Below the pieces are notes generated by a model, which did no database searches, was not told the origin of the DNA, and was given only the letters and a program-made list of their open reading frames with translations. Below are positions 26,748-37,028 of a stretch of 64,000 nucleotides of DNA, in pieces. Location: positions 1 through 64,000 of the forward strand of contig NZ_QEPT01000002.1 in NCBI RefSeq assembly GCF_003252755.1, read 5' to 3'. The stretch comes from Haemophilus parainfluenzae (lineage in GTDB: Bacteria; Pseudomonadota; Gammaproteobacteria; Enterobacterales; Pasteurellaceae). The position numbers and the translations under genes were made by a program. Within the stretch, counting starts at the first letter, position 1, and every line of letters begins with the position of its first letter.

Positions 26748-27107
26748 CTACTTTGTTAAGTCGTAGCTCCAATCCAACAACTTGAAGATTTCCTCGATTT
26801 CTACGCCATGGTCTAACATAATTGTTAGCCAATGGGTTTTGTTCATATGGTAAGCTGGTAAGAAATTAGGTGATTGCTGTAAGATGCTTACCATATCGGG
26901 TGGACATTTGAGATTGATGAAATCTGTTGTGCCTTCTTCTTGTAAACCCAATCTAATCTTCGTAATTTTGCCGATAAGTGCATACCATTTTCCTTTACCA
27001 TTGCCATGACGCAAGATTGCATATTCTGGAAATTTCGACCAAAGATATTCTGGCTGCGTAGCATATTGTTTGGTAGCATAATCAAATATTTGTTGTACTT
27101 GATTCAA
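26748..27107 (-). CDS. MmcQ/YjbR family protein
   Basis: 119 aa. A small soluble protein of the YjbR (DUF419) double-wing fold, sometimes called DNA-binding on structural grounds only. Typical stretches: YLWSKFPEYAILRHGNGKGKWYAL near the N-terminus and the C-terminal HMNKTHWLTIMLD. It is a stand-alone gene between the ABC operon and a terminator; nothing around it indicates a role. Confidence 0.85.
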   Translation of the reverse strand: MNQVQQIFDYATKQYATQPEYLWSKFPEYAILRHGNGKGKWYALIGKITKIRLGLQEEGTTDFINLKCPPDMVSILQQSPNFLPAYHMNKTHWLTIMLDHGVEIEEIFKLLDWSYDLTK

Positions 27108-27159
27108 GTTTTGCTCCTTGAATAATGAGTTGGTTTGTCATCGTTCTTAGAATAAACAA

Positions 27160-27195
27160 AGACCGCCTGAAAATTGAATTTCAGGCGGCTTTTTA
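27160..27195 (-). terminator. Terminator built from Neisseria-DUS-like inverted repeats
   Basis: A 10-bp perfect stem (CCGCCTGAAA 27163-27172, TTTCAGGCGG 27179-27188) with T tracts on both sides. On the minus strand the arm reads GCCGCCTGAA, 9 of 10 matches to the Neisseria uptake sequence GCCGTCTGAA. It follows the unknown secreted-protein gene. Confidence 0.8.
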
Positions 27196-27251
27196 GACTT
27201 AAGTTACCAAATATTACCATTTAAAGTGCAGTCATTTTTGGATATTTTTAA

Positions 27252-27731
27252 TTACTCAGTTACATAGAAAACTTGTTTTTCAAATTCATGTTTTCCAATT
27301 TTTACAGTAAGTACATATTTACCGGTAGGGTCCCATCGACCGAATTCCCAGCAATTTGTTACATATTTCCCATTTTCTAACGGTTTGGCAGTATAAGTAA
27401 TGCTGTGAGTTTTTTTATTAGGGGATGATGTTATTTGCCCATTAGGCGCTTCGTTGAACTCCATTTGACTTTTAGCCTGCGCTTTGAATGTTTCCGTCAC
27501 ATTGACTTTTTTTCTGAAATGTCCTGTTGCAATCCAACATACTTTCTCATTTTTATTAGAACGAGAAATTTCTTTTTTATGTAAATCGACTGAGGGCATT
27601 TGGGTTCTATCAAAGATAGAAAGATAAATATGAGGCTCGTCAGCTTGTTGTTTAGTGTCTTTTGATTGTTCGGTTACAGCGAGGGCCGCGATTGGAAATA
27701 TTGTTGCTAAGAAGAAGGTTAGTTTTTTCAT
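27252..27731 (-). CDS. Secreted protein of unknown function
   Basis: 159 aa. A Sec signal peptide is clear (MKKLTFFLATIFPIAALA, cleavage after about residue 18). The mature part is hydrophilic with two cysteines (VCWIATG and TNCWEFG) that could form a disulfide, and a C-terminal beta-rich stretch GKYVLTVKIGKHEFEKQVFYV. I do not recognise the family. It follows ftsP after 31 bp and may be co-transcribed with plsC-ftsP. The terminator after it is made of Neisseria-uptake-like repeats, which hints at acquisition from a Neisseriaceae donor. Confidence 0.7.
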   Translation of the reverse strand: MKKLTFFLATIFPIAALAVTEQSKDTKQQADEPHIYLSIFDRTQMPSVDLHKKEISRSNKNEKVCWIATGHFRKKVNVTETFKAQAKSQMEFNEAPNGQITSSPNKKTHSITYTAKPLENGKYVTNCWEFGRWDPTGKYVLTVKIGKHEFEKQVFYVTE

Positions 27732-27762
27732 TTTTGATTCCTTTTTATGTAATAAGTTGGTT

Positions 27763-29172
27763 TTATTGAATAACCATTATTCCGATACACCCCATATCAG
27801 CTAACATCAAATTTGATGCACCAAATAAAAAAGGATGGCTATTTGATGAAGGTTGCTCAAATTTTACTAAAATTTGTACTTTCTTTTTCACCCAAACGGT
27901 GTCTTTCCAAACAAGTTCAGTTGGACTGATATTGACGTCATCTTGATTTTCAATAACAAATTTTGCACCCTGAATGGTAAAACCGACAGGCAACGAGCTG
28001 TTGATAATCCAACGTTCGACAGTACCGACTTTCGCTGAAACATCAACTCGACGCGGATCAAAACGTTGTTTGTTAATTAAGCCGTTAGTCACATCTAGTT
28101 CAAAGGTGCGTTCTTGGGCGATTTTACTTTCGAGCATAGCCGTGGCATCAGTATTGAATGACTCATTCATTTTTTTGTTGAATGCAGAGATTTCACCAAG
28201 TGGACGAAGTTCTAAAACAGTGTTATCGGCAAAATCATTACCTGAACTGAAGACATTTTTGATTTTATCGAAGAAACCACGTTTAGCCCCAGAGATGAGC
28301 GATACGCCTTCTCTTTCGCTTAAATTGACTAACACTTCGGCACGTTCACCTGGTGCAAGAATAAGAGAATTAATCGCTTTACCTTGAGGTAGAAAACCTA
28401 AATCTCTCGCAATGAGCAACATGTCTTGTTCATTATCTAAACGGAGATCATAGGCTCTTGCTAATGAAGCATTGAGTAAGCGTAAACGTATCCAACCGCG
28501 AGGGACGTCAAGATAAGGCGCTTCTTGTCCATTAACAAGAAGACGATTACCGACAAAGTGCGGTTGATTTTGCTTAAATAATTGTAATCCGTCACCATTA
28601 AATTCCATGTCTTGTAAGATTAATGGAATATCGTCCACACCGTATTTATGAGGTAGCTGTGACTTTAAGCTTTGATCATCTTCAATCAACCACATCCCCA
28701 CAATGCCACGATAGGTTTGATAAGCCGAGTTAGCCAGGGTTGCAGAGCGATACCAGCAAGTCGCGGCAGGTTGTTCTATCGGGATAATCGGTGCCCAAGA
28801 TTCTCCTTTCTTTAAGACTTTTGCGGCGCCACCAAATAATTCGCCACTGGCTTGCAATCCTTGAATGGAGAGGGCAATGTTTTGTGGCAAATTGTTGTGA
28901 TAATTGAGTTTTGCAAAAGAACCCGATTTGATGCGAATAGTGGGCCCAAGATAATTGCCGTTAAAGCCCCAGACACTGACACTATGGGAGCCATCTAATT
29001 TGTAGCCGGTTTCTTCCATATTAAGAATAATTGGGCGACCACGTTTCGCTTCCATCAACGGCGGAATGGTTAATTTTTCACGAGACGCTGCCAATACCGA
29101 TTGAGGTGTGGCAACAAGTGCGGTTGAAATTGCGGTAGTTTTTAATAATTGGCGACGAGAAAGACGCAACAT
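27763..29172 (-). CDS. ftsP: Cell division protein FtsP (SufI)
   Basis: 469 aa from ATG 29172, chosen because AAGGAAAAT precedes it and the N-terminus is then the Tat signal [16 protein letters not shown]; the open frame extends 9 codons further up. FtsP is a periplasmic Tat substrate that stabilises the divisome under stress. It has the three-cupredoxin multicopper-oxidase fold but, as in E. coli, the copper-ligand His clusters are not apparent. The plsC stop lies 1 bp upstream, so the two are coupled. Confidence 0.92.
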   Translation of the reverse strand: MLRLSRRQLLKTTAISTALVATPQSVLAASREKLTIPPLMEAKRGRPIILNMEETGYKLDGSHSVSVWGFNGNYLGPTIRIKSGSFAKLNYHNNLPQNIALSIQGLQASGELFGGAAKVLKKGESWAPIIPIEQPAATCWYRSATLANSAYQTYRGIVGMWLIEDDQSLKSQLPHKYGVDDIPLILQDMEFNGDGLQLFKQNQPHFVGNRLLVNGQEAPYLDVPRGWIRLRLLNASLARAYDLRLDNEQDMLLIARDLGFLPQGKAINSLILAPGERAEVLVNLSEREGVSLISGAKRGFFDKIKNVFSSGNDFADNTVLELRPLGEISAFNKKMNESFNTDATAMLESKIAQERTFELDVTNGLINKQRFDPRRVDVSAKVGTVERWIINSSLPVGFTIQGAKFVIENQDDVNISPTELVWKDTVWVKKKVQILVKFEQPSSNSHPFLFGASNLMLADMGCIGIMVIQ

Positions 29173-29173
29173 A

Positions 29174-29896
29174 TTATTTTCCTTGTGCAATTTCAGCATC
29201 GAGTTCAGCGATGCGTTTTTCCATCAAATCGTGACAGTAAGTAGCAAGTTCGCGAACATTGTCTTTTGTGTAGGATGAAATATCAATTGGCTCCATCATT
29301 TCACAAATCACCTTACCATTATCCCAACGATTTAAATCAATTTTGTTATGTGTCGTCGAGCACACCACAGGCACGATTGGTACGCCAGCTGCAATCGCGG
29401 CATGGAATGCGCCTGTTTTGAATGGCAATAAACCACGACCACGGCTACGAGTGCCTTCAGGGAACATCCAAATTGACAGATTGTCTTTATTGATACGACG
29501 AGCAAGTTCCGTCATGGTGCTGTGTGCTTTAGAGCGATTTTCACGATCTAAGAAAATATTGCCCGTCACCCAATATAAAATGCCGAAAAAAGGAATCCAA
29601 ATTAAACTTTTTTTACCTACACTTACCGTGCGAGGCAATACCATGTAAGAGATGGTCACCATATCGAAATTATTTTGGTGGTTACCGATGTAAATACAAC
29701 GCGGCATATTCTCTTTATTTTGTGGAAAACGGTGTTCTACTTTTAAGCCAAATAAAGGGTATAAACGACCAAACCAGCGAGCCATAACGCCCACATTACT
29801 TGGATTTTTAAAACGAATAAAGGAATAGATCGTACCGAGCACACAAATTAAAATACAACAAAGTGCAACGATGAGAATTCTGGCGATTTTTAACAT
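29174..29896 (-). CDS. plsC: 1-acyl-sn-glycerol-3-phosphate acyltransferase
   Basis: 240 aa. It acylates lysophosphatidate to phosphatidate at the inner membrane. An N-terminal membrane helix covers ~5-28. The catalytic NHx4D motif is NHQNNFD with H73 and D78, and the glycerophosphate-binding FPEGTRSRG lies near 145. First gene of plsC-ftsP, an arrangement shared with E. coli. Divergent from lpxH. With plsY in this window it covers both glycerol-phosphate acylation steps. Confidence 0.95.
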   Translation of the reverse strand: MLKIARILIVALCCILICVLGTIYSFIRFKNPSNVGVMARWFGRLYPLFGLKVEHRFPQNKENMPRCIYIGNHQNNFDMVTISYMVLPRTVSVGKKSLIWIPFFGILYWVTGNIFLDRENRSKAHSTMTELARRINKDNLSIWMFPEGTRSRGRGLLPFKTGAFHAAIAAGVPIVPVVCSTTHNKIDLNRWDNGKVICEMMEPIDISSYTKDNVRELATYCHDLMEKRIAELDAEIAQGK

Positions 29897-29983
29897 AGAA
29901 AATACCTAATTAAAATTTTTGGAAAGTATAGCAAATTACACAAAAATGTGTGCTAATCTAATGAAAAAAATGACGGAATAGTT

Positions 29984-30688
29984 ATGAAACCCATTTATTT
30001 TATTGCAGATCTTCATTTGAGCGAAACGCATCCAGAATTAACCGCACTTTTTAACGATTTTATGCAAAACAAAGCACAAGAAGCACAAGCGGTTTATATT
30101 TTGGGAGATCTTTTTGATTTTTGGATTGGTGACGATGAAACTTCACCTTTAATTTCACAAGTAAAACAGTCGATTAAAAACCTGACAGAAAAGGGCATCG
30201 CTTGTTATTTCATCCATGGTAATCGAGATTTTCTGATAGGGAAAAAATTTGCACAAGATTGTGGTTTAACGTTATTGCCTGACTATCATTGTGTTGATCT
30301 TTATGGTGTGAAAACCTTAATTTGTCATGGTGATACCTTATGTATTGATGATGTGAAATATCAACAATTTCGCCGAAAGGTGCATCAAAAATGGCGACAA
30401 AGATTGTTTTTATGTTTGCCATTAAAAGTGCGGTTAAAAATTGCAGAGAAAATTCGCGCGAAGAGTAAACAAGATAAGCAATATAAGCCACTGGATATCA
30501 TGGATGTGAATTTATCGTTTACGGCACAAACGGTGAAAGAATTTGGCGTGAAATGGTTAATTCATGGTCATACGCATCGAGAAGCCATTCATCAGGAAAA
30601 AGGGTACACGCGAATTGTGTTAGGCGATTGGCGAAAGGATTATGCCTCAATTCTGGAAGTAACAGAAAACGGTTATCGGTTTATTTAA
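29984..30688 (+). CDS. lpxH: UDP-2,3-diacylglucosamine diphosphatase LpxH
   Basis: 234 aa. A Mn-dependent calcineurin-like phosphoesterase that converts UDP-2,3-diacylglucosamine to lipid X in lipid A synthesis. Metal-binding motifs are complete: ADLHLSE (D9, H11), [20 protein letters not shown], a central CHGD and the C-terminal [10 protein letters not shown]. Peripheral membrane enzyme. Two USS lie inside (30041, 30426). It has its own terminator. Confidence 0.96.
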   Translation: MKPIYFIADLHLSETHPELTALFNDFMQNKAQEAQAVYILGDLFDFWIGDDETSPLISQVKQSIKNLTEKGIACYFIHGNRDFLIGKKFAQDCGLTLLPDYHCVDLYGVKTLICHGDTLCIDDVKYQQFRRKVHQKWRQRLFLCLPLKVRLKIAEKIRAKSKQDKQYKPLDIMDVNLSFTAQTVKEFGVKWLIHGHTHREAIHQEKGYTRIVLGDWRKDYASILEVTENGYRFI

Positions 30689-30690
30689 AC

Positions 30691-30724
30691 AAAAAGCACA
30701 GGATTAAACCTGTGCTTTTTTGTA
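30691..30724 (+). terminator. Terminator after lpxH
   Basis: A stem of about 12 bp (AAAAAGCACAGG with CCTGTGCTTTTT) around a 6-base loop, followed by T. It lies between convergent lpxH and glmS. Confidence 0.9.
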
Positions 30725-30752
30725 TTAAAACGTGCTGATTTTCAACTGCACT

Positions 30753-32585
30753 TTATTCTACGGTTACCGATTTCGCTAAGTTACGAGGTTGATCCACGTC
30801 GGTTCCTTTTATTAATGCCACATGGTATGACAATAATTGCATCGGAACGGTGTAGAAAATTGGCGCAATAATTTCATTCACTTTTGGCATAGTGATAATT
30901 TTCATGCCTTCGCTTGGTGTGAAGCCTGCTTCTTTATCAGCGAACACATAAAGCTGACCACCACGAGCACGTACCTCTTCAATGTTTGATTTCACTTTTT
31001 CAAGCAATTCATTGTTTGGTGCGACCACGATAACCGGCATATCTGCATCGATTAAGGCTAATGGACCGTGTTTTAATTCACCCGCCGCATAAGCTTCAGC
31101 ATGAATATAAGAAATTTCTTTTAATTTCAATGAAGCTTCCATAGCGATAGGGTAGAACTCACCACGACCTAAGAAAAGCGCATGATTTTTCTCTGCGAAG
31201 TCTTCTGCTAATGCTTCGATGTCTTTATCAAACGCAAGGGCTTTTTCAACTTCAGCTGGAAGTGATTGTAACGCTTTTACAATTTCCACTTCTTGTTCAT
31301 TTGAGATGTTGCCTTTTACTTTACCAATTGCAGTGACTAACATTAATAATGCGGCCAACTGAGTGGTAAAGGCTTTTGTTGATGCCACACCGACTTCAAC
31401 GCCTGCACGAGTCATGAAGGCGAGATCCGATTCACGTACTAAAGATGAACTTGATACGTTACAGATCGTTAAGGCAGCCATATAACCTTTTTCTTTTGCA
31501 AGACGAAGTGCGGCAAGGGTATCTGCCGTTTCACCTGATTGAGAGATGGTTACTAATAAGCTATTTGGACGTGTGACAAATTTGCGGTAACGGAATTCAG
31601 ACGCGATTTCAACATCACAGCTCACGCCAGCAAGTGCTTCAAACCAGTAACGAGCGGTCATTCCTGCATTATATGAGGTACCACAAGCCACGATTTGAAT
31701 GTGTTCAACTTTTTCTAAAATTTCAGCTGCGCCATTACCAATAGCATCCACGATCACGTTATTATGAAGAACACGACCTTCCATTGTGTTGATTAATGCA
31801 TTTGGTTGCTCATAAATTTCTTTTTGCATGAAATGGCGGAATTTGCCTTTTTCTGCTGCGTCATTTTCAAGGTTAGATTCGTGCACTTCACGTTCTACTT
31901 TCTGACCATTTGCATCATAAATATCCACGGTACGACGTGTGATTTCTGCGATATCGCCTTCCTCTAAATAGATGAAACGACGAGTTACGCTTAATAACGC
32001 GAGTTGGTCAGATGCAAGGAAGTTTTCGCCGATCCCTAAACCAATCACCAATGGGCTACCTGAACGAGCAGCAACTAAATGTTCTGGATGCTCACGATCT
32101 AATACCACCATACCGTATGCGCCAGTAAGTTGTTTTACCGTTTTTTGGACAGCTTCAAGAAGAGTTGAGGATGTACGCATCTCCCAATTAACAAGGTGAG
32201 CGATCACTTCGGTATCGGTCTGAGAATTGAATACATAGCCACGTGATTTTAGTAATTCACGTAATTCTTCGTGGTTTTCGATAATGCCGTTATGGACGAC
32301 AGCAAAGTTACCTGAAGTATGCGGATGAGCATTGGCCTCAGACGGTTCACCATGAGTTGCCCAACGCGTGTGAGCGATCCCTGTACCACCGATTAATGGT
32401 TTTACCGCAACTGCTTCATCAAGGGCTTTTACTTTACCCAAGCAGCGCACGCGGTGTAATTCATGGTTTGGATCCACAACAGCCACACCTGCAGAATCAT
32501 AACCACGATACTCTAAGCGGTGTAAACCGTTAATTAAAATTTCTGCTACATCACGTTGTGCTACCGCACCAACAATACCACACAT
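30753..32585 (-). CDS. glmS: Glutamine-fructose-6-phosphate aminotransferase (isomerizing)
   Basis: 610 aa. It makes glucosamine-6-phosphate from fructose-6-phosphate and glutamine, the first step to UDP-GlcNAc for wall and LPS. The N-terminal nucleophile is C2 ([11 protein letters not shown]). The glutaminase domain includes [18 protein letters not shown]. Two SIS domains follow ([17 protein letters not shown]) and the C-terminus ends in the conserved LAKSVTVE. No glmS ribozyme-like leader is apparent. It lies 50 bp downstream of a DeoR-type regulator. Confidence 0.97.
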   Translation of the reverse strand: MCGIVGAVAQRDVAEILINGLHRLEYRGYDSAGVAVVDPNHELHRVRCLGKVKALDEAVAVKPLIGGTGIAHTRWATHGEPSEANAHPHTSGNFAVVHNGIIENHEELRELLKSRGYVFNSQTDTEVIAHLVNWEMRTSSTLLEAVQKTVKQLTGAYGMVVLDREHPEHLVAARSGSPLVIGLGIGENFLASDQLALLSVTRRFIYLEEGDIAEITRRTVDIYDANGQKVEREVHESNLENDAAEKGKFRHFMQKEIYEQPNALINTMEGRVLHNNVIVDAIGNGAAEILEKVEHIQIVACGTSYNAGMTARYWFEALAGVSCDVEIASEFRYRKFVTRPNSLLVTISQSGETADTLAALRLAKEKGYMAALTICNVSSSSLVRESDLAFMTRAGVEVGVASTKAFTTQLAALLMLVTAIGKVKGNISNEQEVEIVKALQSLPAEVEKALAFDKDIEALAEDFAEKNHALFLGRGEFYPIAMEASLKLKEISYIHAEAYAAGELKHGPLALIDADMPVIVVAPNNELLEKVKSNIEEVRARGGQLYVFADKEAGFTPSEGMKIITMPKVNEIIAPIFYTVPMQLLSYHVALIKGTDVDQPRNLAKSVTVE

Positions 32586-32635
32586 AGTTTTTCCTTATTT
32601 ACTAAAATTAAAAGTCTTGTTTTTCTGACCGCACT

Positions 32636-33418
32636 TTATGCTACGTCTACACAAATTACTTCTACGCATTGGGCCATGATGGCGTCTTTGTCAGCCTGAG
32701 ATAATTTGTTATCGGTAATCAGCACATCAATTTGCTGCCAGGTTAATTCCACATTTGGCATTTTTCTGCCAATTTTTTGTGATTCCACCATCACAATCAC
32801 TTCACGAGACACTTCAGCCATCACTTGGCTTAAGCGAACCAGCTCATTAAATGTTGTTGTACCACGTTCTAAATCAATGCCATCTGCACCAATAAATAAT
32901 TGGTCAAAATCATAAGAACGTAGGACTTGCTCGGCAATATTGCCTTGGAAGGATTCGGAACGTGTGTCCCAAGTGCCTCCCGTCATTAAGAGCGTTGGTT
33001 CATTTTCGAGTGAACGTAATGCGGTGGCCACCGAAAGCGAATTCGTCATCACAACCAAGCCTTGCTTGCGATTAAGTTGTTTAATCAAGGCGGCGGTTGT
33101 GCTGCCACTATCCACAATAATGCGATTGTGATCACGAATACGTTCTGCGGCAGCCTTTGCTAAGACTAACTTTCGTTGCGAAAGTTCATCATCTTGTTCT
33201 TCTTCGATGATTTCTGGTGGCATTAAAATGGCACCACCGTATTTACGAAGAAGGAAACCATTACTTTCTAATGCAGTGAGATCTTTTCGAATCGTCACTT
33301 CAGAGGTGTCAAATAACTGTACTAGCTGTTCTACACTGACTTCACCTTGTTCCTGCAGAAGTTGCATGATGGCATGTCTGCGTTGTTGGGTATTTCGGTG
33401 TTGAATGTTTCGTTTCAT
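32636..33418 (-). CDS. DeoR-family transcriptional regulator (possible amino-sugar regulator)
   Basis: 260 aa. N-terminal DeoR helix-turn-helix (RRHAIMQLLQEQGEVSVEQL, TSEVTIRKDLTALE) and a C-terminal sugar-phosphate sensor domain (VDSGSTTAALIKQL, NSLSVATAL, MTGG, FIGADGID). It lies immediately upstream of glmS in the same direction. DeoR-type regulators next to glmS are known in other proteobacteria, so control of amino-sugar metabolism is plausible but inferred. A USS overlaps its stop codon. Confidence 0.85.
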   Translation of the reverse strand: MKRNIQHRNTQQRRHAIMQLLQEQGEVSVEQLVQLFDTSEVTIRKDLTALESNGFLLRKYGGAILMPPEIIEEEQDDELSQRKLVLAKAAAERIRDHNRIIVDSGSTTAALIKQLNRKQGLVVMTNSLSVATALRSLENEPTLLMTGGTWDTRSESFQGNIAEQVLRSYDFDQLFIGADGIDLERGTTTFNELVRLSQVMAEVSREVIVMVESQKIGRKMPNVELTWQQIDVLITDNKLSQADKDAIMAQCVEVICVDVA

Positions 33419-33490
33419 TATTTATATCCCGTAATAAGTTTCGGTTCGGAATTATATAAGCAAAATGATGATTGTAAAGCTAAAATTTAG

Positions 33491-33520
33491 GCAACAAAAA
33501 ACCCTGACAAAGCAGGGTTC
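33491..33520 (-). terminator. Terminator of hupA
   Basis: A 7-bp stem (AACCCTG/CAGGGTT, 33500-33519), followed on the minus strand by TTTTTTGTTG. It separates hupA from the DeoR gene. Confidence 0.85.
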
Positions 33521-33544
33521 AATTAAAGTCCGTTTTAAGACAAA

Positions 33545-33817
33545 TTATTTGATTGCGTCTTTTAATGCTTTACCAGATACGAATGCAGGAACTTTAGATG
33601 CCGCGATTTTGATTTCTGCACCAGTTTGTGGGTTACGTCCAGTACGTGCTGCACGTTTGTTTACTTTAAATGTACCGAAACCGATTAATTGAACAGGTTC
33701 ACCTTTTTTAAGGCTACCAGTGATAGCAGCTAAAGTAGCTTCTAATGCAGCTTTAGCTTGTTTTTTATTTAATTCAGCAGCACTTGCAATTGCATCGATT
33801 AAATCTGTTTTGTTCAT
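33545..33817 (-). CDS. hupA: DNA-binding protein HU-alpha
   Basis: 90 aa, the typical HU length. A nucleoid-associated protein that bends DNA as a dimer. [26 protein letters not shown] forms the helical base. The conserved [21 protein letters not shown] leads into the DNA-clasping arm with the intercalating proline (RNPQTG). It sits downstream of yjaG/hemE as in E. coli, but with its own leader (~135 bp) and terminator. Confidence 0.96.
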   Translation of the reverse strand: MNKTDLIDAIASAAELNKKQAKAALEATLAAITGSLKKGEPVQLIGFGTFKVNKRAARTGRNPQTGAEIKIAASKVPAFVSGKALKDAIK

Positions 33818-33953
33818 AAATTTGTACCTTTTGTTAAATTAAAATTTGACTCTGTTAAGTTAGAGGCCTGTAACCAACTATGGCTTGGAAAAGGATAATC
33901 TAACTTTCTAGGAAATAAAAGCCCGATTTGCAAAAATTGTGACAAATCTCACG

Positions 33954-34544
33954 TCATTGCTCAATTTTTATACCAATATTGGAGATTCCCTCCTGTTTGA
34001 TCTCATTTCGGAGGGATAAAATCAGGTCTACATCGCGTTTTTCACATTCTTTGAGTAAGCGATAGATTTGCCATTGAAGGTCAAGTTCCTCTTCAATTTC
34101 TTCACGGCTTTTTAGTTCGCTCTCAGAAAGATCACGATTTTCTTGTGTTTCTAACAAAGAACAAACCGTACCTAACGAAATTTGACTAATTTGAATCGCT
34201 TTTTCGAGCGTCTCGCCAGCGATAATAGCATGCAATAATTCACCTAATGCTTCACAAGCATCGAGAGCGGGTACCACGCCAAAGAAGTCATAATCATTCA
34301 CATCAGGAATAATTTCTTCGAGCTTCTCTAATTGGTTTTCGAAATTGATTTTTGCTCCTTTGACCGTTAGAAATTCCCACACTAAATTTAAAATGTTGTG
34401 ATAGGTCTTTTCTGCTTGCTCCTGTTCGGTCATTTGACAAAACAGGGCAAAGTTCGGTGCCATGCGTTCGCATAAGCAAGCCATAAAGGTCAGATGTTGC
34501 CAGCTTTCAACATTTTCCAAGCGCTTGTGAATTGGATTTCGCAT
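33954..34544 (-). CDS. yjaG: YjaG family (DUF416) protein
   Basis: 196 aa, soluble and acidic. DUF416 is found in gammaproteobacteria, commonly between hemE and hupA, and has no established function. Seen here: FMACLCERMAPNFALFC near the N-terminus, DACEALGELLHAIIAGE mid-protein, and a helical charged C-terminus. It starts 11 bp after hemE and is probably co-transcribed with it. Confidence 0.88.
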   Translation of the reverse strand: MRNPIHKRLENVESWQHLTFMACLCERMAPNFALFCQMTEQEQAEKTYHNILNLVWEFLTVKGAKINFENQLEKLEEIIPDVNDYDFFGVVPALDACEALGELLHAIIAGETLEKAIQISQISLGTVCSLLETQENRDLSESELKSREEIEEELDLQWQIYRLLKECEKRDVDLILSLRNEIKQEGISNIGIKIEQ

Positions 34545-34555
34545 TTTTTTCTCGC

Positions 34556-35620
34556 TTATTTATGATAGGCTTTTGAGAATTCATGAATGGCATCCACGAA
34601 GATTTTTGGTGCACTTTCTGGCACATCTTGGTGGATTCCATGGCCTAAGTTAAATACATGGCCGCTACCTTGACCAAAATCAGCTAAAATTGACTGCACT
34701 TCTTGCTCAATACGCTCTGCAGGTGCATATAACACACTTGGATCCATATTGCCTTGTAGTGCCACTTTATGGCCCACACGCGCTTTCGCATCCGCCAAAT
34801 TAACTGTCCAGTCTAATCCGAGTGCATCACAGCCTGTATTTGCCATGGCTTCTAACCATAAGCCGCCACCTTTAGTAAATAAAGTCACCGGTACTTTACG
34901 ACCATCGTGTTCACGAATTAAACCATCGACGATTTTGTGCATATATTGCAGAGAGAAGTCTAAATATTCACGATGACCTAATACACCGCCCCAAGTATCA
35001 AACACCATGACCGCTTGTGCACCTGCTTTGATTTGTGCGTTTAGGTATAAAATCACGGAATCCGCCACTTTATCTAATAAAAGATGCAAAGTTTGCGGTT
35101 CGGCATACATCATTTTTTTGATTTTATTGAAGGTTTTGCTGCTACCACCTTCAACCATATAAGTTGCCAGTGTCCACGGGCTACCAGAGAAACCAATCAG
35201 TGGCACTTCGCCTTTTAGTTCGAGACGAATTGTGCGCACAGCATTCATCACATATTGAAGTTCGCCTTCAGGATCAGGAATCGGTAAATTTTCGACCGCA
35301 CTTTTATTTTCAATTGGACGGGCAAATTTCGGGCCTTCACCTGCACCAAAACTTAAGCCTAAGCCCATCGCATCAGGAATAGTTAAAATATCTGAGAACA
35401 AAATAGCTGCGTCTAAAGCATAGCGACGAAGTGGTTGTAAGGTGACTTCACAAGCTAAATCCGCATTGCGGCAAAGAGACATAAAATCGCCTGCTTCTGC
35501 ACGTGTTGCTTTATATTCAGGCAAATAGCGTCCCGCTTGGCGCATCATCCATACGGGGGTCATATCCACTGGTTCACGTAATAAGGCTTTTAAATAACGA
35601 TCATTTTTTAATTCAGACAT
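34556..35620 (-). CDS. hemE: Uroporphyrinogen decarboxylase
   Basis: 354 aa from ATG 35620, chosen because AGGAAAG precedes it and the protein then starts [13 protein letters not shown] as expected; the open frame runs 17 codons further. It decarboxylates uroporphyrinogen III to coproporphyrinogen III, the substrate of HemN (1689-3056). Signature motifs: [15 protein letters not shown] near residue 24-38 and [13 protein letters not shown] near 140. nudC ends 10 bp upstream. A USS lies inside at 35295. Confidence 0.97.
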   Translation of the reverse strand: MSELKNDRYLKALLREPVDMTPVWMMRQAGRYLPEYKATRAEAGDFMSLCRNADLACEVTLQPLRRYALDAAILFSDILTIPDAMGLGLSFGAGEGPKFARPIENKSAVENLPIPDPEGELQYVMNAVRTIRLELKGEVPLIGFSGSPWTLATYMVEGGSSKTFNKIKKMMYAEPQTLHLLLDKVADSVILYLNAQIKAGAQAVMVFDTWGGVLGHREYLDFSLQYMHKIVDGLIREHDGRKVPVTLFTKGGGLWLEAMANTGCDALGLDWTVNLADAKARVGHKVALQGNMDPSVLYAPAERIEQEVQSILADFGQGSGHVFNLGHGIHQDVPESAPKIFVDAIHEFSKAYHK

Positions 35621-35630
35621 GGGCTTTCCT

Positions 35631-36425
35631 TTATTTATTTTGTTCCGCTTTGCAAATCTCAAGCGTAGCATTAATTAATTTGAGTGCGATAGTACCCGTT
35701 GGCGGTAATTCTGGCAAGGGGGCAGCGCTAGAAAACCATTGTGCATCATGCAGTTCTGTTTCTTGCAGTTGAATTTCCCCGCTGTCGTAATCAGCTAAAA
35801 AACCCACCATTTGTGAGTTCGGGAATGCCCAAGGTTGGCTACCGAAATAGCGAATATTCTTCACGCGAATACCAGTTTCTTCAAACACTTCACGATGAAC
35901 GGCATCTTCAAAGGTTTCGCCCACTTCCACAAAACCGGCTAGCGTGGTGTAAATACCTGCTTTGCCTGGCGTGTAATGACGTTTATGGTTGGCTAATAAA
36001 ATCTCTGTGCCACGGCGAACGGCGACAATAATCGAAGGGCAAATAACGGGATAAGTACGATAGCCACAACTTGTGCATTGAACCGCTAGCTCATCGTGAG
36101 TTTGTTCCGCTTTTTGACCGCACTTTCCGCAGAATTGGTGGGTTTTCAAAAAATGATTGATTTCCACGCCTCGGCTTAACAAATGAAAATCTTCAGTTGG
36201 TAAAGACAACAAACTCCGCAGGGAAAGGTATTCTCGTTCATCTTGATCATTTTCTGCCACAAGCCATAAAGGTTGTGATTTCCATTTCCCGAGCAACATT
36301 GCTTTTTGCGTTGTGAGGCCGAGTTCCTTTGCTGTTCCGAAAGGCAGATCATTTTCCTGCCAATAAAGTGTCGATCCTTTGGTGAACAGCCAATATCCCT
36401 GATCTTCGGGCTGAATTGCTTTCAT
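35631..36425 (-). CDS. nudC: NAD(+) diphosphatase / RNA de-NADding enzyme NudC
   Basis: 264 aa from ATG 36425. The frame extends to an ATG at 36458, but that ATG and the next codons are just a USS and its flank, and [12 protein letters not shown] aligns with the family start. NudC hydrolyses NAD(H) and removes NAD caps from RNA. A four-Cys zinc site (CGKCG ... CTSCG), the Nudix box [20 protein letters not shown] and the NudC-specific [11 protein letters not shown] are all present. It is upstream of hemE. Confidence 0.94.
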   Translation of the reverse strand: MKAIQPEDQGYWLFTKGSTLYWQENDLPFGTAKELGLTTQKAMLLGKWKSQPLWLVAENDQDEREYLSLRSLLSLPTEDFHLLSRGVEINHFLKTHQFCGKCGQKAEQTHDELAVQCTSCGYRTYPVICPSIIVAVRRGTEILLANHKRHYTPGKAGIYTTLAGFVEVGETFEDAVHREVFEETGIRVKNIRYFGSQPWAFPNSQMVGFLADYDSGEIQLQETELHDAQWFSSAAPLPELPPTGTIALKLINATLEICKAEQNK

Positions 36426-36572
36426 ATTTTTCTCTTTTTGTTTCAAAAGTGCGGTCATTATAAAAGGGATTTTTCGGAAAAACGAATTTAATTTCTGTGA
36501 TAAAAATAGCTAGTCAGTTTTCGTTGTGCTACAGTAGCAACCTGTTTTTCTCTTTAAAATTAGGAATGACAA

Positions 36573-37028
36573 ATGTCTTTTTTCTCTTTTGCTTTTTTAG
36601 AAAATTCGATGTCTTTTGAAGGTTATTTTAAATATATCGCCATTTTTGTCTCGTTAGGTGCATTGCTTGTGGTGACAAGCTTATATTTACGTCATCGGTT
36701 ACAAACCAAATATCGCGATCTCAGTATTATCTTTCTTTTATTAATTATTTTCTTGCTCGGTGTGCAATATAAGCAATATGAGCAAAATGAAGTCTATGCA
36801 GCTGATATCTCTAGCGTGGTGACATTTTTAAATTCGGTGAAAGATAGTCAAAATTTACAGAAAGAAGATATTCGTACCAATAGCCGTACATTAACGAACG
36901 GCATGATTTTAAATATTCGGGATCAGTATTTCGAAGTCCATTTTAATAATGATTTTTCAGCGTATACCTTATCCCCAATTAACTTAGTAAACCCTAATGT
37001 TACTGTGATTGATAAGGAGGATAAATAA
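36573..37028 (+). CDS. DUF3290 family membrane protein
   Basis: 151 aa. Two hydrophobic helices (~20-40 and ~48-65) are followed by an extracytoplasmic domain of ~85 residues (DISSVVTFLNSVKDSQ ... RTNSRTLTNGMIL). The layout and sequence fit DUF3290, whose members usually pair with a DUF421 protein and are commonest in Lactobacillales. The stop overlaps the DUF421 start by one base, with a perfect AAGGAGG before that start. An alternative start at M13 (36609) is possible. Function unknown. Confidence 0.78.
   Translation: MSFFSFAFLENSMSFEGYFKYIAIFVSLGALLVVTSLYLRHRLQTKYRDLSIIFLLLIIFLLGVQYKQYEQNEVYAADISSVVTFLNSVKDSQNLQKEDIRTNSRTLTNGMILNIRDQYFEVHFNNDFSAYTLSPINLVNPNVTVIDKEDK

Noticed and set aside
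29173-29199. Nine-codon extension of ftsP into plsC
   Set aside because: It would hide the Tat signal behind extra residues; ATG 29172 has a good ribosome binding site.
32586-32635. glmS ribozyme or riboswitch
   Set aside because: The leader is only 50 bp and AT-rich, with a USS; no glmS ribozyme core is possible.
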